From positions 177,733,427 to 177,797,426 of the forward strand of contig OZ024743.1 in NCBI GenBank assembly GCA_964016885.1: a DNA stretch of 64,000 nucleotides, read 5' to 3'. The translations under genes and the position numbers were made by a program. How positions within the stretch are numbered: the stretch's first letter is position 1; each line of letters opens with the position of its first letter. The DNA comes from Eledone cirrhosa (lineage: Eukaryota > Mollusca > Cephalopoda > Octopoda > Eledonidae). Shown in pieces: positions 22,319 through 34,112 of this stretch. Below the pieces are notes generated by a model, which saw only the letters and a list, made by a program, of their open reading frames with translations, ran no database searches and was not told the DNA's origin.

Positions 22319-22775
22319 TTTAAAGTATTACTCTAAAATAATAACGTAAGGTCTTCAAAATGCTATTAATTAAGCATGCAGTGTATTGCAAAATACACTA
22401 TATATACATTCATATATATATCGCTATTTCAGAGCACCAATTCCAATTTTCAATTTCTGCTTGACCGGCAACCGCTCTGTATAATCAGTTCCTGATTATT
22501 ACTAGAATTCTATAAGAATCAAACATTCATGATTTCCAGCAAACAGGTGGAGTGCTTAGCTTTGATAAGTACCAAATAGTACGAAACAGAGCTATGTCAG
22601 CTTTATCTCCCCCTGTTTGTTGAAAATTTAAAGTAAGTGAGACTGTCACTACTCTAAAACAATAGCGTAAGGTCTTGAAAATGCTTTTAATTAAGCATAC
22701 AGTGGATTGCAAAATACATTATATATACATTCATATATATATCGCTATTTCAGAGCACCAATTCTAATTATATAT
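22319..22775. other. Foldback spacer, left part
   Basis: Contains two copies (about 22325-22450 and 22640-22770) of a segment running from CTCTAAAA, TAACG and AAGGTCTT to TCGCTATTTCAGAGCACCAATT, so it is a direct duplication of about 125 bp. A fragment of the same segment is at 350-440. Confidence 0.65.
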
Positions 22776-22936
22776 ATACAAGCAAATTATAAATGTAAAC
22801 ATGTAAGTATGTTTTTGAAACGGTGCGCGAGTTTGAAATTAGAAATTATAAGCTTTCACCGTATTTTAGACTAAAAAAATTTCTAGCCTGATAGTGGGGT
22901 TTATAACCCTCGGAGAAATGGAAAAAGATGAGTGTT

Positions 22937-23006
22937 GCCGTACATGGGAGTCGAACCCACATCTTTGGTTATCCAGATCACTGTGCTACCATTACACCAA
23001 TACACA
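22937..23006 (-). tRNA. tRNA-like sequence (left arm), probably not functional
   Basis: Minus strand: perfect A-box TGGTGTAATGG and B-box GGTTCGACTCC. A D-stem (GTGT/GCAC), an anticodon stem of four pairs and a five-pair T-stem (GTGGG/CCCAT) can be drawn. The acceptor stem has only about five of seven pairs. The predicted anticodon position reads GGA, with an unusual T at 37. More likely a SINE or transposon tRNA head than a host tRNA gene. Confidence 0.45.
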
Positions 23007-23276
23007 TCCCGTCTCCTTCCATTCGAATTAGAAGCTATGAACTTAGCAAGTGAATGATAAACAAGCAACTTATAAATGGAAACATGTAAGTATGTTTTTG
23101 AAACGGTGCGCGAGTTTGAAATTAGAAATTAGAAATTATAAGCTTTCACCGTATTTTAGACTAAAGACATTTCTAGCCTGATAGTGGGATTTATAACCCT
23201 CCGAGATTTATAATTTGCTTGTTTATCATTCACTTGCTAAGTCCATAGCTTCTAATTCGAATGGAAGGAGACGGGA

Positions 23277-23346
23277 TGTGTATTGGTGTAATGGTAGCAC
23301 AGTGGTCTGGATAACCAAAGATGTTGGTTCGACTCCCATGTACGGC
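23277..23346 (+). tRNA. tRNA-like sequence (right arm), probably not functional
   Basis: The mirror copy of 22937-23006, with one T-stem mismatch (GTTGG in place of GTGGG). Same A- and B-boxes. Confidence 0.42.
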
Positions 23347-23440
23347 AACACTCATCTTTTTTTCCATTTCTCCGAGGGTTATAAACCCCACTATCAGGCT
23401 AGAAATGTCTTTAGTCTAAAATACGGTGAAATCTTATAAT

Positions 23441-23965
23441 ATATATATATATATATTTATATATATGTGTGTGTGTGCGTGCGTGTATACATATAATTAA
23501 ATAAACGTATATAAATAAATAAATAATTTTTTTCAACCTGTGAGTTCTTTCGTTATTTTGGTATTGTGTGTTAGATTTTGCCTACCACAATGTTTAATTT
23601 GTCAAGCTATTTAAACGTATCTTATTACTCTAAGGACCCTTGTCGAGTGCTTTGCAAACTCATTCATATCGTAGGTCGAATTTGCTTGCACACCGCCAAA
23701 GATTCGATTTTACTAAGCCTCCAATTATATATATATATATATTTATTAAAATAACAGATTAAAGTTTAAGCAAAGAATCGCTGCTTTATATATTTATCCT
23801 TATCGAGCCCTCTTTCGATTTTAGTCTTCAAATTTATTATTACTATATATATATATATCTTCTTTTTTATATATATATATTTTTTTAATGTGTATTTGGT
23901 GTATCCATTCGTGTGCGTGCGGGTACAGGCGTTGCGTGGGTTCTGTACATTCGTGCGGTTTTTTA
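23441..23965. other. Foldback spacer, right part with (TA)n tracts
   Basis: Holds (TA)n runs and a second, short copy of the foldback end (about 23738-23785, AAATAACAGATTAAAGTTTA), followed by ATATTTATCCTTATCGAGCC, a string repeated at 24599 and 54190. No gene. Confidence 0.55.
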
Positions 23966-24568
23966 ATTTTTTGTACGTGCGTGTATTTGTATACCTATGG
24001 CGAGTGTTTCCGCTTATGCTTGTGTATGTGATGCGTGTATGTATTTATTTAATTTCAATTACCTCTGCATTTTATTTACTTTATTCTTAACTCTGAAGTC
24101 GAGAATCATTCGGTTTCCTAGTTTTTAGTCTACAACTTCAGTTATACCATTTACGTGGTTTTGTCTTTGCGTGCAATTGTTCTCCGCGCTCCACATATGA
24201 CGTATTATCTTCGTTTTTTCCGTTCATTGCCAGAGAACGTCTCTATGAACCACCTAATAGAATATTAGTCTACGACTTCTTTTATACCATACACGTGGTT
24301 TTGTCTTTGCGTGTAATTGTTTTTCACCGCTCCAAATAATGACGTATTATATTCGTTTTTTCCCGTTCTTTGCCAGGGAACGTTTCCACGAACCAAAGTA
24401 TCGTCTTCCCGTCTTCCTGCGGTGGCAACGGTTTTTGAAATATTTACTTATCTGAAACTAACAAAGTCAATCTGCGTTCACAGATTGACTTTGTTAGTTT
24501 CAGAAGATCCCGTTAAGGGTGAAAGCAGCGATTCTTTGCTTAAGCTTTAATCTGTTATTTTAATAAAT
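23966..24568 (-). repeat. Foldback element, right arm
   Basis: Inverted copy of 21725-22318. It additionally contains a small private hairpin at 24455-24505 (CTGAAACTAACAAAGTCAAT and its complement). At 24495-24530 (plus) the order CAGAAGA, CCC/GGG hairpin, GAAA resembles a hammerhead core with U4 changed to A. Confidence 0.8.
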
Positions 24569-24902
24569 ATTTGCTCTACGGTTCTTATATATTTGATATA
24601 TATTTATCCTTATCGAGCCCTCTTTGGATTTTAGTCTTCGAATTTATTATTATTACTATATATATATATATATATATATAATATGTAGCGTCCAAAAGAA
24701 AAGCGGGAGGCGACCACAGTTAAAGAAGGTACGCAATACGTTAGTAGAGTATAGCTATCTTCACTATATTATGGAAAAGACTTCTACAGGACACATATAT
24801 ATATATGAAAATTATATATATAAAATTTAATTGTAGAGTGCTTCATATCTGTTATGAACATAACTCTGTTGAATACTTATCAACAAAGCATATAATTTAT
24901 TG

Positions 24903-25080
<178 letters not shown>

Positions 25081-25285
25081 ATAGTTGTCTAGCTTCACAG
25101 CTGGATGCTAATGCATGACCAGCGACATTTCCCCATGATTGCATAACTACACCTACGATTGTTTAAGAATCTGATGCAGTAACAGCTGATGCAGTAATAT
25201 ACAAAACCATGTATCAGAAATGTATATCATGCAATAAAGCAATTATGGTAAAGTAACCGCGTCTTAACTACACTTAATTTGATAT

Positions 25286-25331
<46 letters not shown>

Positions 25332-25552
25332 TACATGTGTCATACATGTGTAGACAATATACTAACATAAACTCATAGATATACCGGTATTGCGTGTGTC
25401 TGATTCTGATTTAAATATGATTAATAGAGAAATACAATCAGCCTAAAATATCAAACCGTTTCTCAAGTAGAAATTTGTTTCTCTTATTTAAACGATAGCC
25501 CCTTTATGCTTATTTTATATATACGTAGATGCTTGTTATAATATTGAGTGGA
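25081..25552. other. No gene recognised
   Basis: AT-rich; includes a (TA)n tract at 25298-25328 and a tandem CATACATGTGT pair at 25330-25352. Confidence 0.5.
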
Positions 25553-25712
25553 AGTTCTATAATTATTACCAAATGCCAAATCTGGCGGTGGCCCTCGTAC
25601 ATCAAAGCGGTTTGTACATTATGATGGTATGTAAATAACAACTTTAAATTTTATATTCTTCACACATAAGTCACGGATGGCTATTGAACATAAATAATTT
25701 AATATGTGTGTG

Positions 25713-25915
25713 CATGTGGTTAGATTGTTTAAGGAAAGAACAGGTGGATAAACTTGATTGGCTAAACCAGCCAACAGGAGACCCAGGGATAGACACGAAG
25801 CAATTTTGAGCGTGGCTAGTCTCGCTCGGGGATCCAGCCGGATCAATTACAGACGGTTGCTTCAGACATCCTGGTGGAAGGAGTGTTTGAGGACTCTACC
25901 CCCGCGACCCTATCA
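25713..25915 (+). pseudogene. LINE 3' end fragment
   Basis: The plus strand reads MWLDCLRKEQVDKLDWLNQP, then TGDPG, the same family as MWLECFRKESLDRFYGQNQP followed by VGDPR on the minus strand at 62.9 kb. Both run into an (AAG)n tail. This C-terminal piece of a molluscan LINE reverse transcriptase has no catalytic residues. Confidence 0.65.
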
Positions 25916-25968
25916 AGAAGAAGAAGAAGAAGAAGAAGAAGAAGAAGAAGAAGAAGAAGAAGAAGAAG

Positions 25969-26005
<37 letters not shown>

Positions 26006-26037
26006 GCAACAGCAACAACAACAACAACAAACAACAA
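25916..26037 (+). repeat. (GAA)n(CAA)n trinucleotide tract
   Basis: About 54 bases of GAA followed by about 65 of CAA with a few CAG. Likely grown from the LINE 3' tail. Confidence 0.95.
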
Positions 26038-26096
26038 CTCTATACCGAAGTCGTTCTTTTGGACTGAGTGCTATACAAACTTCTGTTTTTCAATCC

Positions 26097-26133
<37 letters not shown>

Positions 26134-26166
26134 AGATCAAAAGATGGTTAAAGGAGTTCCATGTAT

Positions 26167-26233
26167 TTTATTATGCGCATTTCAAAAACAAACATCATCA
26201 TGCAATAATATTTGTGTTTTCATCAGATAAAAC
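26167..26233 (-). ncRNA. Hammerhead ribozyme motif, minus arm
   Basis: Mirror image of 26356-26422; identical elements because the palindrome is perfect. Confidence 0.7.
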
Positions 26234-26355
26234 AGGAGAACATGATATGAAGGCTAAAAAACACTTGTGGATAGTGCAGTTTTAAATCAACATATCATTG
26301 ATTTAAAACTGCACTATCCACAAGTGTTTTTTAGCCTTCATATCATGTTCTCCTG

Positions 26356-26422
26356 TTTTATCTGATGAAAACACAAATATTATTGCATGATGATGTTTGT
26401 TTTTGAAATGCGCATAATAAAA
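26356..26422 (+). ncRNA. Hammerhead ribozyme motif, plus arm
   Basis: Stem I TTTTAT pairs with ATAAAA (26417-26422). The box CTGATGA at 26362-26368 is consensus. Stem II is about 15 pairs with one mismatch and two G-T wobbles around a TGCATG loop. GAAA is at 26405-26408. Stem III ATGC/GCAT has essentially no loop, and the cleavage base is A26416. Every core base matches the hammerhead consensus. Confidence 0.75.
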
Positions 26423-26565
26423 TACATGGAACTCCTTTAACCATCTTTTGATCTTATATTATGTAGACTCCAGTCCTACAAACTGTAGAGTGCTTCTTAT
26501 CCGATATCTGCATTGCTTTATTGTACTACAATAAAACTCACCTCCTACATATATATATATATATA

Positions 26566-26745
26566 TTTTTTTTTTTTGCATCCCCGAAATATATATTGAA
26601 ATAAATGGTGATGATATAAAGTATATATATTGCGTTTATTTCTATTATTATCATCATACTCCAGATAAATATTAACTGTTGAGTGCTTCGTATATGTTAT
26701 ACACATAAGTCAGTTGATTACAGATAAACTAAGTCTTTAACTCAT
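26566..26745 (+). repeat. Inner inverted repeat (left), PLE terminal repeat
   Basis: Inverted at 33035-33213 with a few differences (GCATCCCCGAAATAT, GGTGATGATATAAAGTAT, GAGTGCTTCGTAT). It lies directly upstream of a PLE coding remnant, as expected for a PLE terminal repeat. Parts recur at 24835-24890. Confidence 0.85.
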
Positions 26746-26746
26746 A

Positions 26747-28883
26747 TCCAAGCACACCCTAGTGCCCATATAACCATCTCCAAGAAAATATGCTGACAAG
26801 AATCGACCTCAATACCTCCTTGAAGAACATTCCTATCCCACCAAGGAAACAGTACATAAAAGCCCTCATTAGACGGACTGATGAATTCATGAAACGAATT
26901 AGATGGACATCGTTCTTTTTCGACTACCCTGATGTAGCATCTACCAATAATGAGATGTACGGCTTTAAATCTAATAAGGCTCCACCCACCAACTTGAACC
27001 ATTTGAAGAAGACCTCTTTCAAATGATCAAAAATATTAAATTCAGGAAAGTCAACATACCTTTCCAAACGGACTTACAGGAGAAACTTCTGAAAATGAAA
27101 AGTTCCCCGTACCTCCACGTCCCTTCAGACAAAACAAAAAACACTTATGCGGTTATTCCCGACACCTACAACAAGCTTGCTGATAATGCCATCACAGCAA
27201 AGTACAAAAAAGTTGATGACACTACTTTGACTGAAACAAACTTAGCCGGAAAGAAGATCGCCACTTCCCTTAAACTGGAAGACCGGACAGAACCTCTGAG
27301 GGTAAATCCCCACACTTCACCCTGAAAGACCACAAGAACAACTTTGATAATAAACCGTCGGTCCGGCTGATTAACCCGACCAAGTCTGACATAGGATCCG
27401 TCAGTAAGAAGATCTTGGACAGGATTCTACCTAAACTACGTGCTGCCTCACCCCTCTCACTCTGGAATAGGACATCCGAGGCAATCACTTGGTTCCCGGA
27501 TTTGCCCGACAAAAGCAACACCCGAGGACTACTACGCCTCCATATCAGAGAGCCTGCTGATTGACGCGATTAACTTCGCCAGGAACATTACCACCATCAC
27601 TGAAGCCGAGCAGGATGTGATCCTCCATGCACGTAAGACTTTTCTTTACCATGACAAATCCCACTGGATCAACAAAAAATCTGAGACCCCCTTCGACGTT
27701 AGCATGGGTGCTAGCGACTCGGCTGAAATAAGTGACCTTGTGGGTCTGTTCATCCTCCACAGGTTGAAGACCCTTTTCACAGGCCTCTCCGGCGGTCTCT
27801 ACCGAGATGACGGCCTCTTTGCTCTCCACAAAATCAACCCTAGGACCACGGATGGGTTCAGGAAAAACCTTTACACCTTCTTTAAAAACTTAGGCCTTAG
27901 GATTACCTTAGATTCGAACTTAACTAAAGCTAACTTCCTAGACGTTACCCTCGACTTAGAAACTTCCCTTTAATGAATCCCTTAGATATATAGACGTAAA
28001 TTCTAACCACCCCAAAAATATATTAGACAACCTAGTGAAAAGTGTCTCCATTAGGATATCTAGCCTCGCCGCCAAAGAAGATATCTTTAGAGCAGCAGCC
28101 CCCTATTACAACGAGGCCCTGGCCCGCAGCTGCTTTAGAGATAAGATCACCTACCTTAGTATAGCCCCACGCCCACCCAGGAAGAATAGGCGAAGGCACA
28201 TTAGCTGGTACAACCCCCCCTTCAACCGCGAAGTTTCAACACCTGTAGCTAAAATTTTCTTCACTCTCTTACAAAAACACTTCCCCACCCAACATAGGTA
28301 CTATACAATCCTTAATAAGAATACCATCAGACTCTCCTACTCAACCACACCTAATCTAGCAAGGAACTTAGCCAACAATAACGTCAATAAGCTAAATAAG
28401 TCTACTTTTTCCGAAGCCCATCCAGCAACCGATGGCAATTGCAATTGCCCTGATAAGACTACTTGCCCCCTCAACAACAACTGTCTAAAAAAAGATCTCG
28501 TCTATATATGCGATGTACTCTCAGGCCCCGATGAAAAAAGAAACTCGTACATCGGGATGACTTCTAACAGTTTTAAGACTCGCTGGTACGCCCACCCACA
28601 TTCGTTCCGGCGCCCAGACAAATCTAACCAAACAACACTCGCCGCCCACATCTGGCACCTTAAAAGGAACTCCATCCCCTTCAAGACCCAATGGAGACTA
28701 CTCCAGAGAGCGCGATTTTACACGGGAAGCCATAATTGCTGTGACCTCTGTATTTCCGAGAGCTATGAGATTCTATTCGCCAAAGGCCCTCTCCTCAACA
28801 AGATCTCGGAACACTCCCCTAATTGCATGCACAAGAACTATGCAAATTACAAAAACTACAGACCCACCCGGGCCCCCGATTGA
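26747..28883 (+). pseudogene. Penelope-like element: reverse transcriptase plus GIY-YIG endonuclease
   Basis: Nearly the whole protein can be followed across about four frame changes. The N-terminal part begins about 26790. An RT segment FTLKDHKNNF...SVRLINPTKSDIGSVSKKIL lies at 27315-27425. WINKK...FDVSMGASDSAEISDLVGLFIL follows at 27667-27770, and the motif C equivalent GLYRDDGL at 27798-27820, then FLDVTLD. From 28035 an open frame of 282 codons has SWYNPPF, a Cys linker (NCNC at residues 135-138, CPLNNNC), then YIC and SYIG (171-174) with Arg183: the GIY-YIG nuclease. The motif C reads YRDD, where classical Penelope has YVDD. Frameshifts near 27315, 27525 and 27975 make it inactive. Confidence 0.85.
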
Positions 28884-28884
28884 C

Positions 28885-29035
28885 CCCTCCCCATATCACC
28901 ACCCCACCCCCGTCCCCCATCCCACTTCCGTCCCTCCATCTCTCATTATTACCTTCTTCCCTCCCCTCCATCTCTCATTATTACCTTCTTTCCTCCCCTC
29001 CAGGTCTTTATATTGTGTTGTATGCCTCTGAGTAA
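28885..29035 (+). other. Pyrimidine-rich PLE 3' flank
   Basis: C/T-rich, with CCATCTCTCATTATTACCTT occurring twice (28936 and 28969), a 33-bp tandem pair. Probably untranslated sequence of the PLE just upstream. Confidence 0.6.
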
Positions 29036-29126
29036 GGTTCCGTGGCCGCACAGACACATTAACGTATATATCTGCTCATGCTTGCATTCGTGCAGTTATG
29101 AACTGCTGCACGCACACGTTCGAGAT

Positions 29127-29165
<39 letters not shown>

Positions 29166-29213
29166 TTTGTTTGTTTATTTGTTTATCTGTTTGTTTGTTT
29201 GTTAGTTAATTGA
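29127..29213 (+). repeat. (ATTT)n/(GTTT)n tetranucleotide tract
   Basis: About 87 bases. Confidence 0.95.
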
Positions 29214-29219
29214 TTTATT

Positions 29220-29440
29220 TATTATTTAATAAGATTTAATAATGAATAGATAAAAGATAAAAGATAGGTAATAAAAAGTGAATGGTAAATAATAAATAAT
29301 AATAATTATTTAAATAATAATAATTATTATAAAGTGAATGGTAAATAATAAATAATAATAATTATTTACTTGATGATAATATTAATAATTTAGTAGTGAT
29401 AATAAATATTTTAATCTTTTATCAGGCTCAGTTTATAATT
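29220..29440. repeat. AT-rich tandem duplication
   Basis: AGTGAATGGTAAATAATAAA and the following AATAATTATT block occur twice (29275-29330 and 29332-29370). Confidence 0.7.
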
Positions 29441-29463
29441 TGTCCCACTAATTTTTCCCAATA

Positions 29464-29960
<497 letters not shown>

Positions 29961-29974
29961 ATACTTAGAGACAT

Positions 29975-29975
<1 letters not shown>

Positions 29976-30040
<65 letters not shown>

Positions 30041-30110
30041 ATGTATATATGTGTGTGTATGTGTATGCGTGTATGTGTATATGTGTGTGTATGTGCTTTT
30101 TTATGTATCA
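29976..30110. repeat. (TA)n(GT)n tract
   Basis: Same composition as the previous array. Confidence 0.93.
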
Positions 30111-30119
30111 CCCACATAG

Positions 30120-30768
30120 ATATATATACATACATATATACAAATACATATGTATAAATAATTATTTGCGTGCGTCCCCCCGCATCGCTCATGTATATAT
30201 ACAGACATATATACAAACACAAAAAAAAACAAAAAAAACCTATAACACTTTATATGCATGTTAATACACACATATGCATTTGTATAGAGATAATCAAATA
30301 TCAATATATTACTAAAGGATTATAACTTGTAAATATAAGCATAACAATATAAATTTAAAATACCAAAGGAATATATTTTGGAAATGCAACTATATCAGTA
30401 TAGTCAAAAGAAATCTAGAAATATCAAAGCATTAAATATCTTTAAAACACTATAGAGTATCTTAAGTTAAAATAATATGTTTTATATATTTAGTATAGAA
30501 ATTTATCCTACGTATATCTCAATCAAGATATTGAAAGGGTAGACTTATGAAAGTTATGAGAAGCTATCAGAATCAAAACAAATAAATAAAAATAATTTAA
30601 AAGATTTAAAAAACCCAATGATTCTAAATATAACCTTATATTTAGTATAGAAATTTATCTTACGTATATTTTATTTAATACATTGGAAGTATAGACATTT
30701 TAGAGTAGTTTATTATATCCATGTTTATATTTAGGAAGAAAGTTTAAAAAGAAAAAGGTGAAGGAATC
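30120..30768. other. AT-rich sequence upstream of the PLE remnant
   Basis: Contains a repeated 27-bp string (TTTAGTATAGAAATTTATC plus TTACGTATAT-like ending) at about 30488 and 30640. No reverse transcriptase motif could be followed here, so the PLE at 30769 is 5' truncated. Confidence 0.5.
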
Positions 30769-31968
30769 TTGTGTAGACTTAAACTTAAACTTAAAGAACA
30801 ATTAGAAGACAGCTTAACCCTGATAATGTACTCCCGCAACGTAGATGATATAAACATCGTAGTTAAGACACCCCCACTAGAGAACAGTCAGGAACTAGAG
30901 AAAAACACAATGGAAAGCATCCAGCAAATAGCAAACTCCATCCACCAGAGCATTAGAGTTACTATAGACTACCCAAGTAGACACCCCAGCCATCGATTAC
31001 CTGTACTAGACACAGAGCTCTGGTTAGATACCATTAACAACCAAAAACAAATCCTCCATTCCCATTATGCCTAACCCATGACTTCCAAACATCTGATCCA
31101 CCGAAACTCGGCCATTTCGGACCATACCAAAATCAACATACTGATTGCGGATTTGGTACGGGTGATGAGAAATGTGTCCCGCATGTGCAACCCCGAAGAA
31201 CTAGAGAGACACATACAACACTTCATCCACCGTATGCAGTTCTCTGGCTACAATCAGAGAGATAGAATCAGAGTGTATAGAGGAGCCAGAACCAAATGGG
31301 AAAAAATGGTAAATAATTATATAAATGGGACCTGCCCCTTGTATAGGAGCAAATTTTGGAATAGAATAGAAAGAACTAGGAACAAGGCCAATAGAATAAA
31401 CTCATGGTATGATAGCAATAAATACCAGAGAGTAATGTTCATCAATACAACCCCTAGAAGCGAACTAGCCTACAAATTTAGAAGGGCCCTAAATAAACAT
31501 AAACTCAATATTAAGATAGTAGAAAGACCAGGTACCTCCGTAAAAACACTTATTAGCAAGACATACCCGTTCCAAAGACCCTCATGTATAGATAAGAAAT
31601 GTATAACCTGTAAAATAAGCCCCCATATTAACTGTAAAACTAGAAATGTAGTGTATAGCATAAGATGTACTGAAGGACAATGTAGAAACAAAAATATAGT
31701 GTACATAGGTGAGACAGCTCGTAGTATAGGGGAACGGATAAATGAACACTGGCGAGACCTTCAAGATAATAAAGGATCATCTGTACTCTACCAACATGCT
31801 AAAATAGAACACAAGGGTAAATTAGAGAACATAGAAATAAAAATAGAATCTACACACAGAAAAGATGCAATGTTTAGGCAAATTACAGAGGCAGTAAATA
31901 TAAAAGAATTACAACCAAAATTAAATAGAAAATATGAGTGGAACAGCAACATCACAACTTACAATTAA
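30769..31968 (+). pseudogene. Penelope-like element: RT C-terminal end and intact GIY-YIG endonuclease domain
   Basis: One reading frame interrupted by a single TAA (31072-31074). The first part has YSRNVDDINIV (RT motif C; VDD core) and HRLPVLDTELWLD, then LIHRNSAISDHTK begins the thumb. The continuous 296-codon part ends in a GIY-YIG nuclease: four cysteines at residues 170, 175, 178 and 186 (CIDKKCITC), VVYSIRC (191-197), NIVYIGETARSIGERINEH (from 206, with catalytic Arg 215-220 region), and a later Glu (EAVNIKELQPKLNRK, 271 on). This is classical Penelope organisation, distinct from the YRDD-type element at 26.7 kb. RT motifs A and B are missing, so it cannot be autonomous. Confidence 0.88.
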
Positions 31969-32109
31969 GGACAAAATGAAAACACACACACACATAGAAC
32001 AAACAATCAACCAACAACATGTAAATAAATAAACAAATAGATAAATGAACACAAACACACACAGACACCCGGATGTGGCGCATGCGCAAACTGAGCACAC
32101 AACACACAC

Positions 32110-32930
<821 letters not shown>

Positions 32931-32931
32931 T

Positions 32932-32934
32932 ATA

Positions 32935-32968
<34 letters not shown>

Positions 32969-32973
32969 CATAT

Positions 32974-33030
<57 letters not shown>
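32932..33030. repeat. (TA)n with TATACA variants
   Basis: About 100 bases. Confidence 0.96.
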
Positions 33031-33033
<3 letters not shown>

Positions 33034-33034
33034 A

Positions 33035-33213
33035 ATGAGTTAAAGACTTAGTTTATCTGTAATCAACCGACTTATGTGTATAACAGATACGAAGCACTCA
33101 ACAGCAAATATTTATCTGGAGTATGATGATATATAATAGAAATAAACGCAATATATATACTTTATATCATCACCATTTATTTCAATAGATATTTCGGGGA
33201 TGCAAAAAAAAAA
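33035..33213 (-). repeat. Inner inverted repeat (right), PLE terminal repeat
   Basis: Reverse complement of 26566-26745, placing the YRDD-type PLE and a later nested PLE between the arms. Confidence 0.85.
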
Positions 33214-33229
33214 TATATATATATATATA

Positions 33230-33439
33230 TAATGTATAAAAATCAATACAATATAATTACCTCATTACGAGAGGTTTCCCGAATGAGGCGAATACGAAAT
33301 AAACGACTTCATTCGTTCGTCAGACGAGGCAATATATTGCCTCGTCTGACGAACGAATGAAGTCGTTTATTTCGTATTCGCCTCATTCGGGAAACCTCTC
33401 GTAATGAGGTAATTATATTGTATTGATTTTTATACATTA
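33230..33439. mobile_element. Perfect 210-bp palindrome with no spacer
   Basis: 33230-33334 is the exact reverse complement of 33335-33439 (centre GGCAATATATTGCC). (TA)n flanks the left side. It contains CTGACGA on both strands, but the GAAA box is not in a convincing position, so I do not call a ribozyme. It occupies the place that the 26131-26460 palindrome occupies in the other arm. Confidence 0.85.
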
Positions 33440-33515
33440 AATTTTGCTCTGATACTTACATAGAGCACTCTTCATTTCTATGACCTTTTCTGTTTCCAAC
33501 GGAAATTTCAATACT

Positions 33516-33544
<29 letters not shown>

Positions 33545-33549
<5 letters not shown>

Positions 33550-34058
33550 GGATTGAAAAACAGAAGTTGGTAAAGCACTCAGTAAAGGAACGACTTCGGT
33601 ATAGAGTTGTTGTTGTTGTTGTTGTTGTTGTTCTTCTTCTTCTTCTTCTTCTTCTTCTTCTTCTTCTTCTTCTTCTTCTTCTTCTTCTTCTTCTTGATAG
33701 GGTCGCGGGGGTAGAGTCCTCAAACACTCCTTCCACCAGGATGTCTGAAGCAACCGTCTGTAATTGATCCGGCTGGATCCCCGAGCGAGACTAGCCACGC
33801 TCAAAATTGCTTCGTGTCTATCCCTGGGTCTCCTGTTGGCTGGTTTAGCCAATCAAGTTTATCCACCTGTTCTTTCCTTAAACAATCTAACCACATGCAC
33901 ACACATATTAAATTATTTATGTTCAATAGCCATCCGTGACTTATGTGTGAAGAATATAAAATTTAAAGTTGTTATTTACATACCATCATAATGTACAAAC
34001 CGCTTTGATGTACGAGGGCCACCGCCAGATTTGGCATTTGGTAATAATTATAGAACTT
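33545..34058 (-). repeat. Outer arm (right) of the 8.5-kb inverted repeat
   Basis: Mirror of 25553-26103. The LINE 3' end lies at 33694-33900 (minus) with (CTT)n at 33631-33694 and (GTT)n at 33605-33631. The CAA-type tract is about 40 bases shorter than in the left arm. Confidence 0.92.
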
Positions 34059-34059
34059 A

Positions 34060-34112
34060 TATAAGTATATATATATATATATATATATATAGAACTTATA
34101 TATATATATATA
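34060..34112. repeat. (TA)n tracts
   Basis: Two short TA runs separated by AGAACTTATA. Confidence 0.9.

Larger units (their letters stand above)
22780..23440. repeat. Inner inverted repeat carrying a tRNA-like sequence in each arm
   Basis: 22780-23060 is inverted at 23205-23440, with GATAGTGGGGTTTATAACCC, CATTTCTCCGAGG and the tRNA-like sequence in both. The spacer 23062-23205 repeats part of the left arm (CATGTAAGTATGTTTTTGAA) in direct orientation. Confidence 0.8.
25553..26103 (+). repeat. Outer arm (left) of an 8.5-kb inverted repeat
   Basis: Nearly identical in inverse orientation to 33545-34058. The main difference is the length and composition of the trinucleotide tract. The arm consists of a non-coding flank (25553-25712), a LINE 3' end (25713-25915) and a GAA/CAA tract. 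Confidence 0.92.
26131..26460. mobile_element. Perfect palindromic element with 160-bp arms, hammerhead on both strands
   Basis: 26131-26290 and 26299-26458 are exact reverse complements by eye, with an 8-base centre. (TA)n lies on its left at 26102-26127. Each arm contains a complete hammerhead layout on opposite strands. There is no coding sequence. It probably represents a non-autonomous PLE-type retroelement copied as a dimeric inverted product; the element type is inference. Confidence 0.85.

Noticed and set aside
22937..23346. Functional host tRNA genes
   Set aside because: A- and B-boxes are perfect, but the acceptor stem has two mismatches at its end, base 37 is T, and the pair lies in the arms of a foldback repeat.
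25758..26129. Poly-Glu/poly-Gln open frame
   Set aside because: The homopolymers come from the (GAA)n(CAA)n tail of a LINE fragment; the mirror copy at 33508-33852 is the same repeat inverted.
33230..33439. Hammerhead ribozyme in the 210-bp palindrome
   Set aside because: CTGACGA is present, and GAAAC can be reached through a long stem II, but the stem II closing pair is A-G and stem I has only about two pairs. Not convincing.
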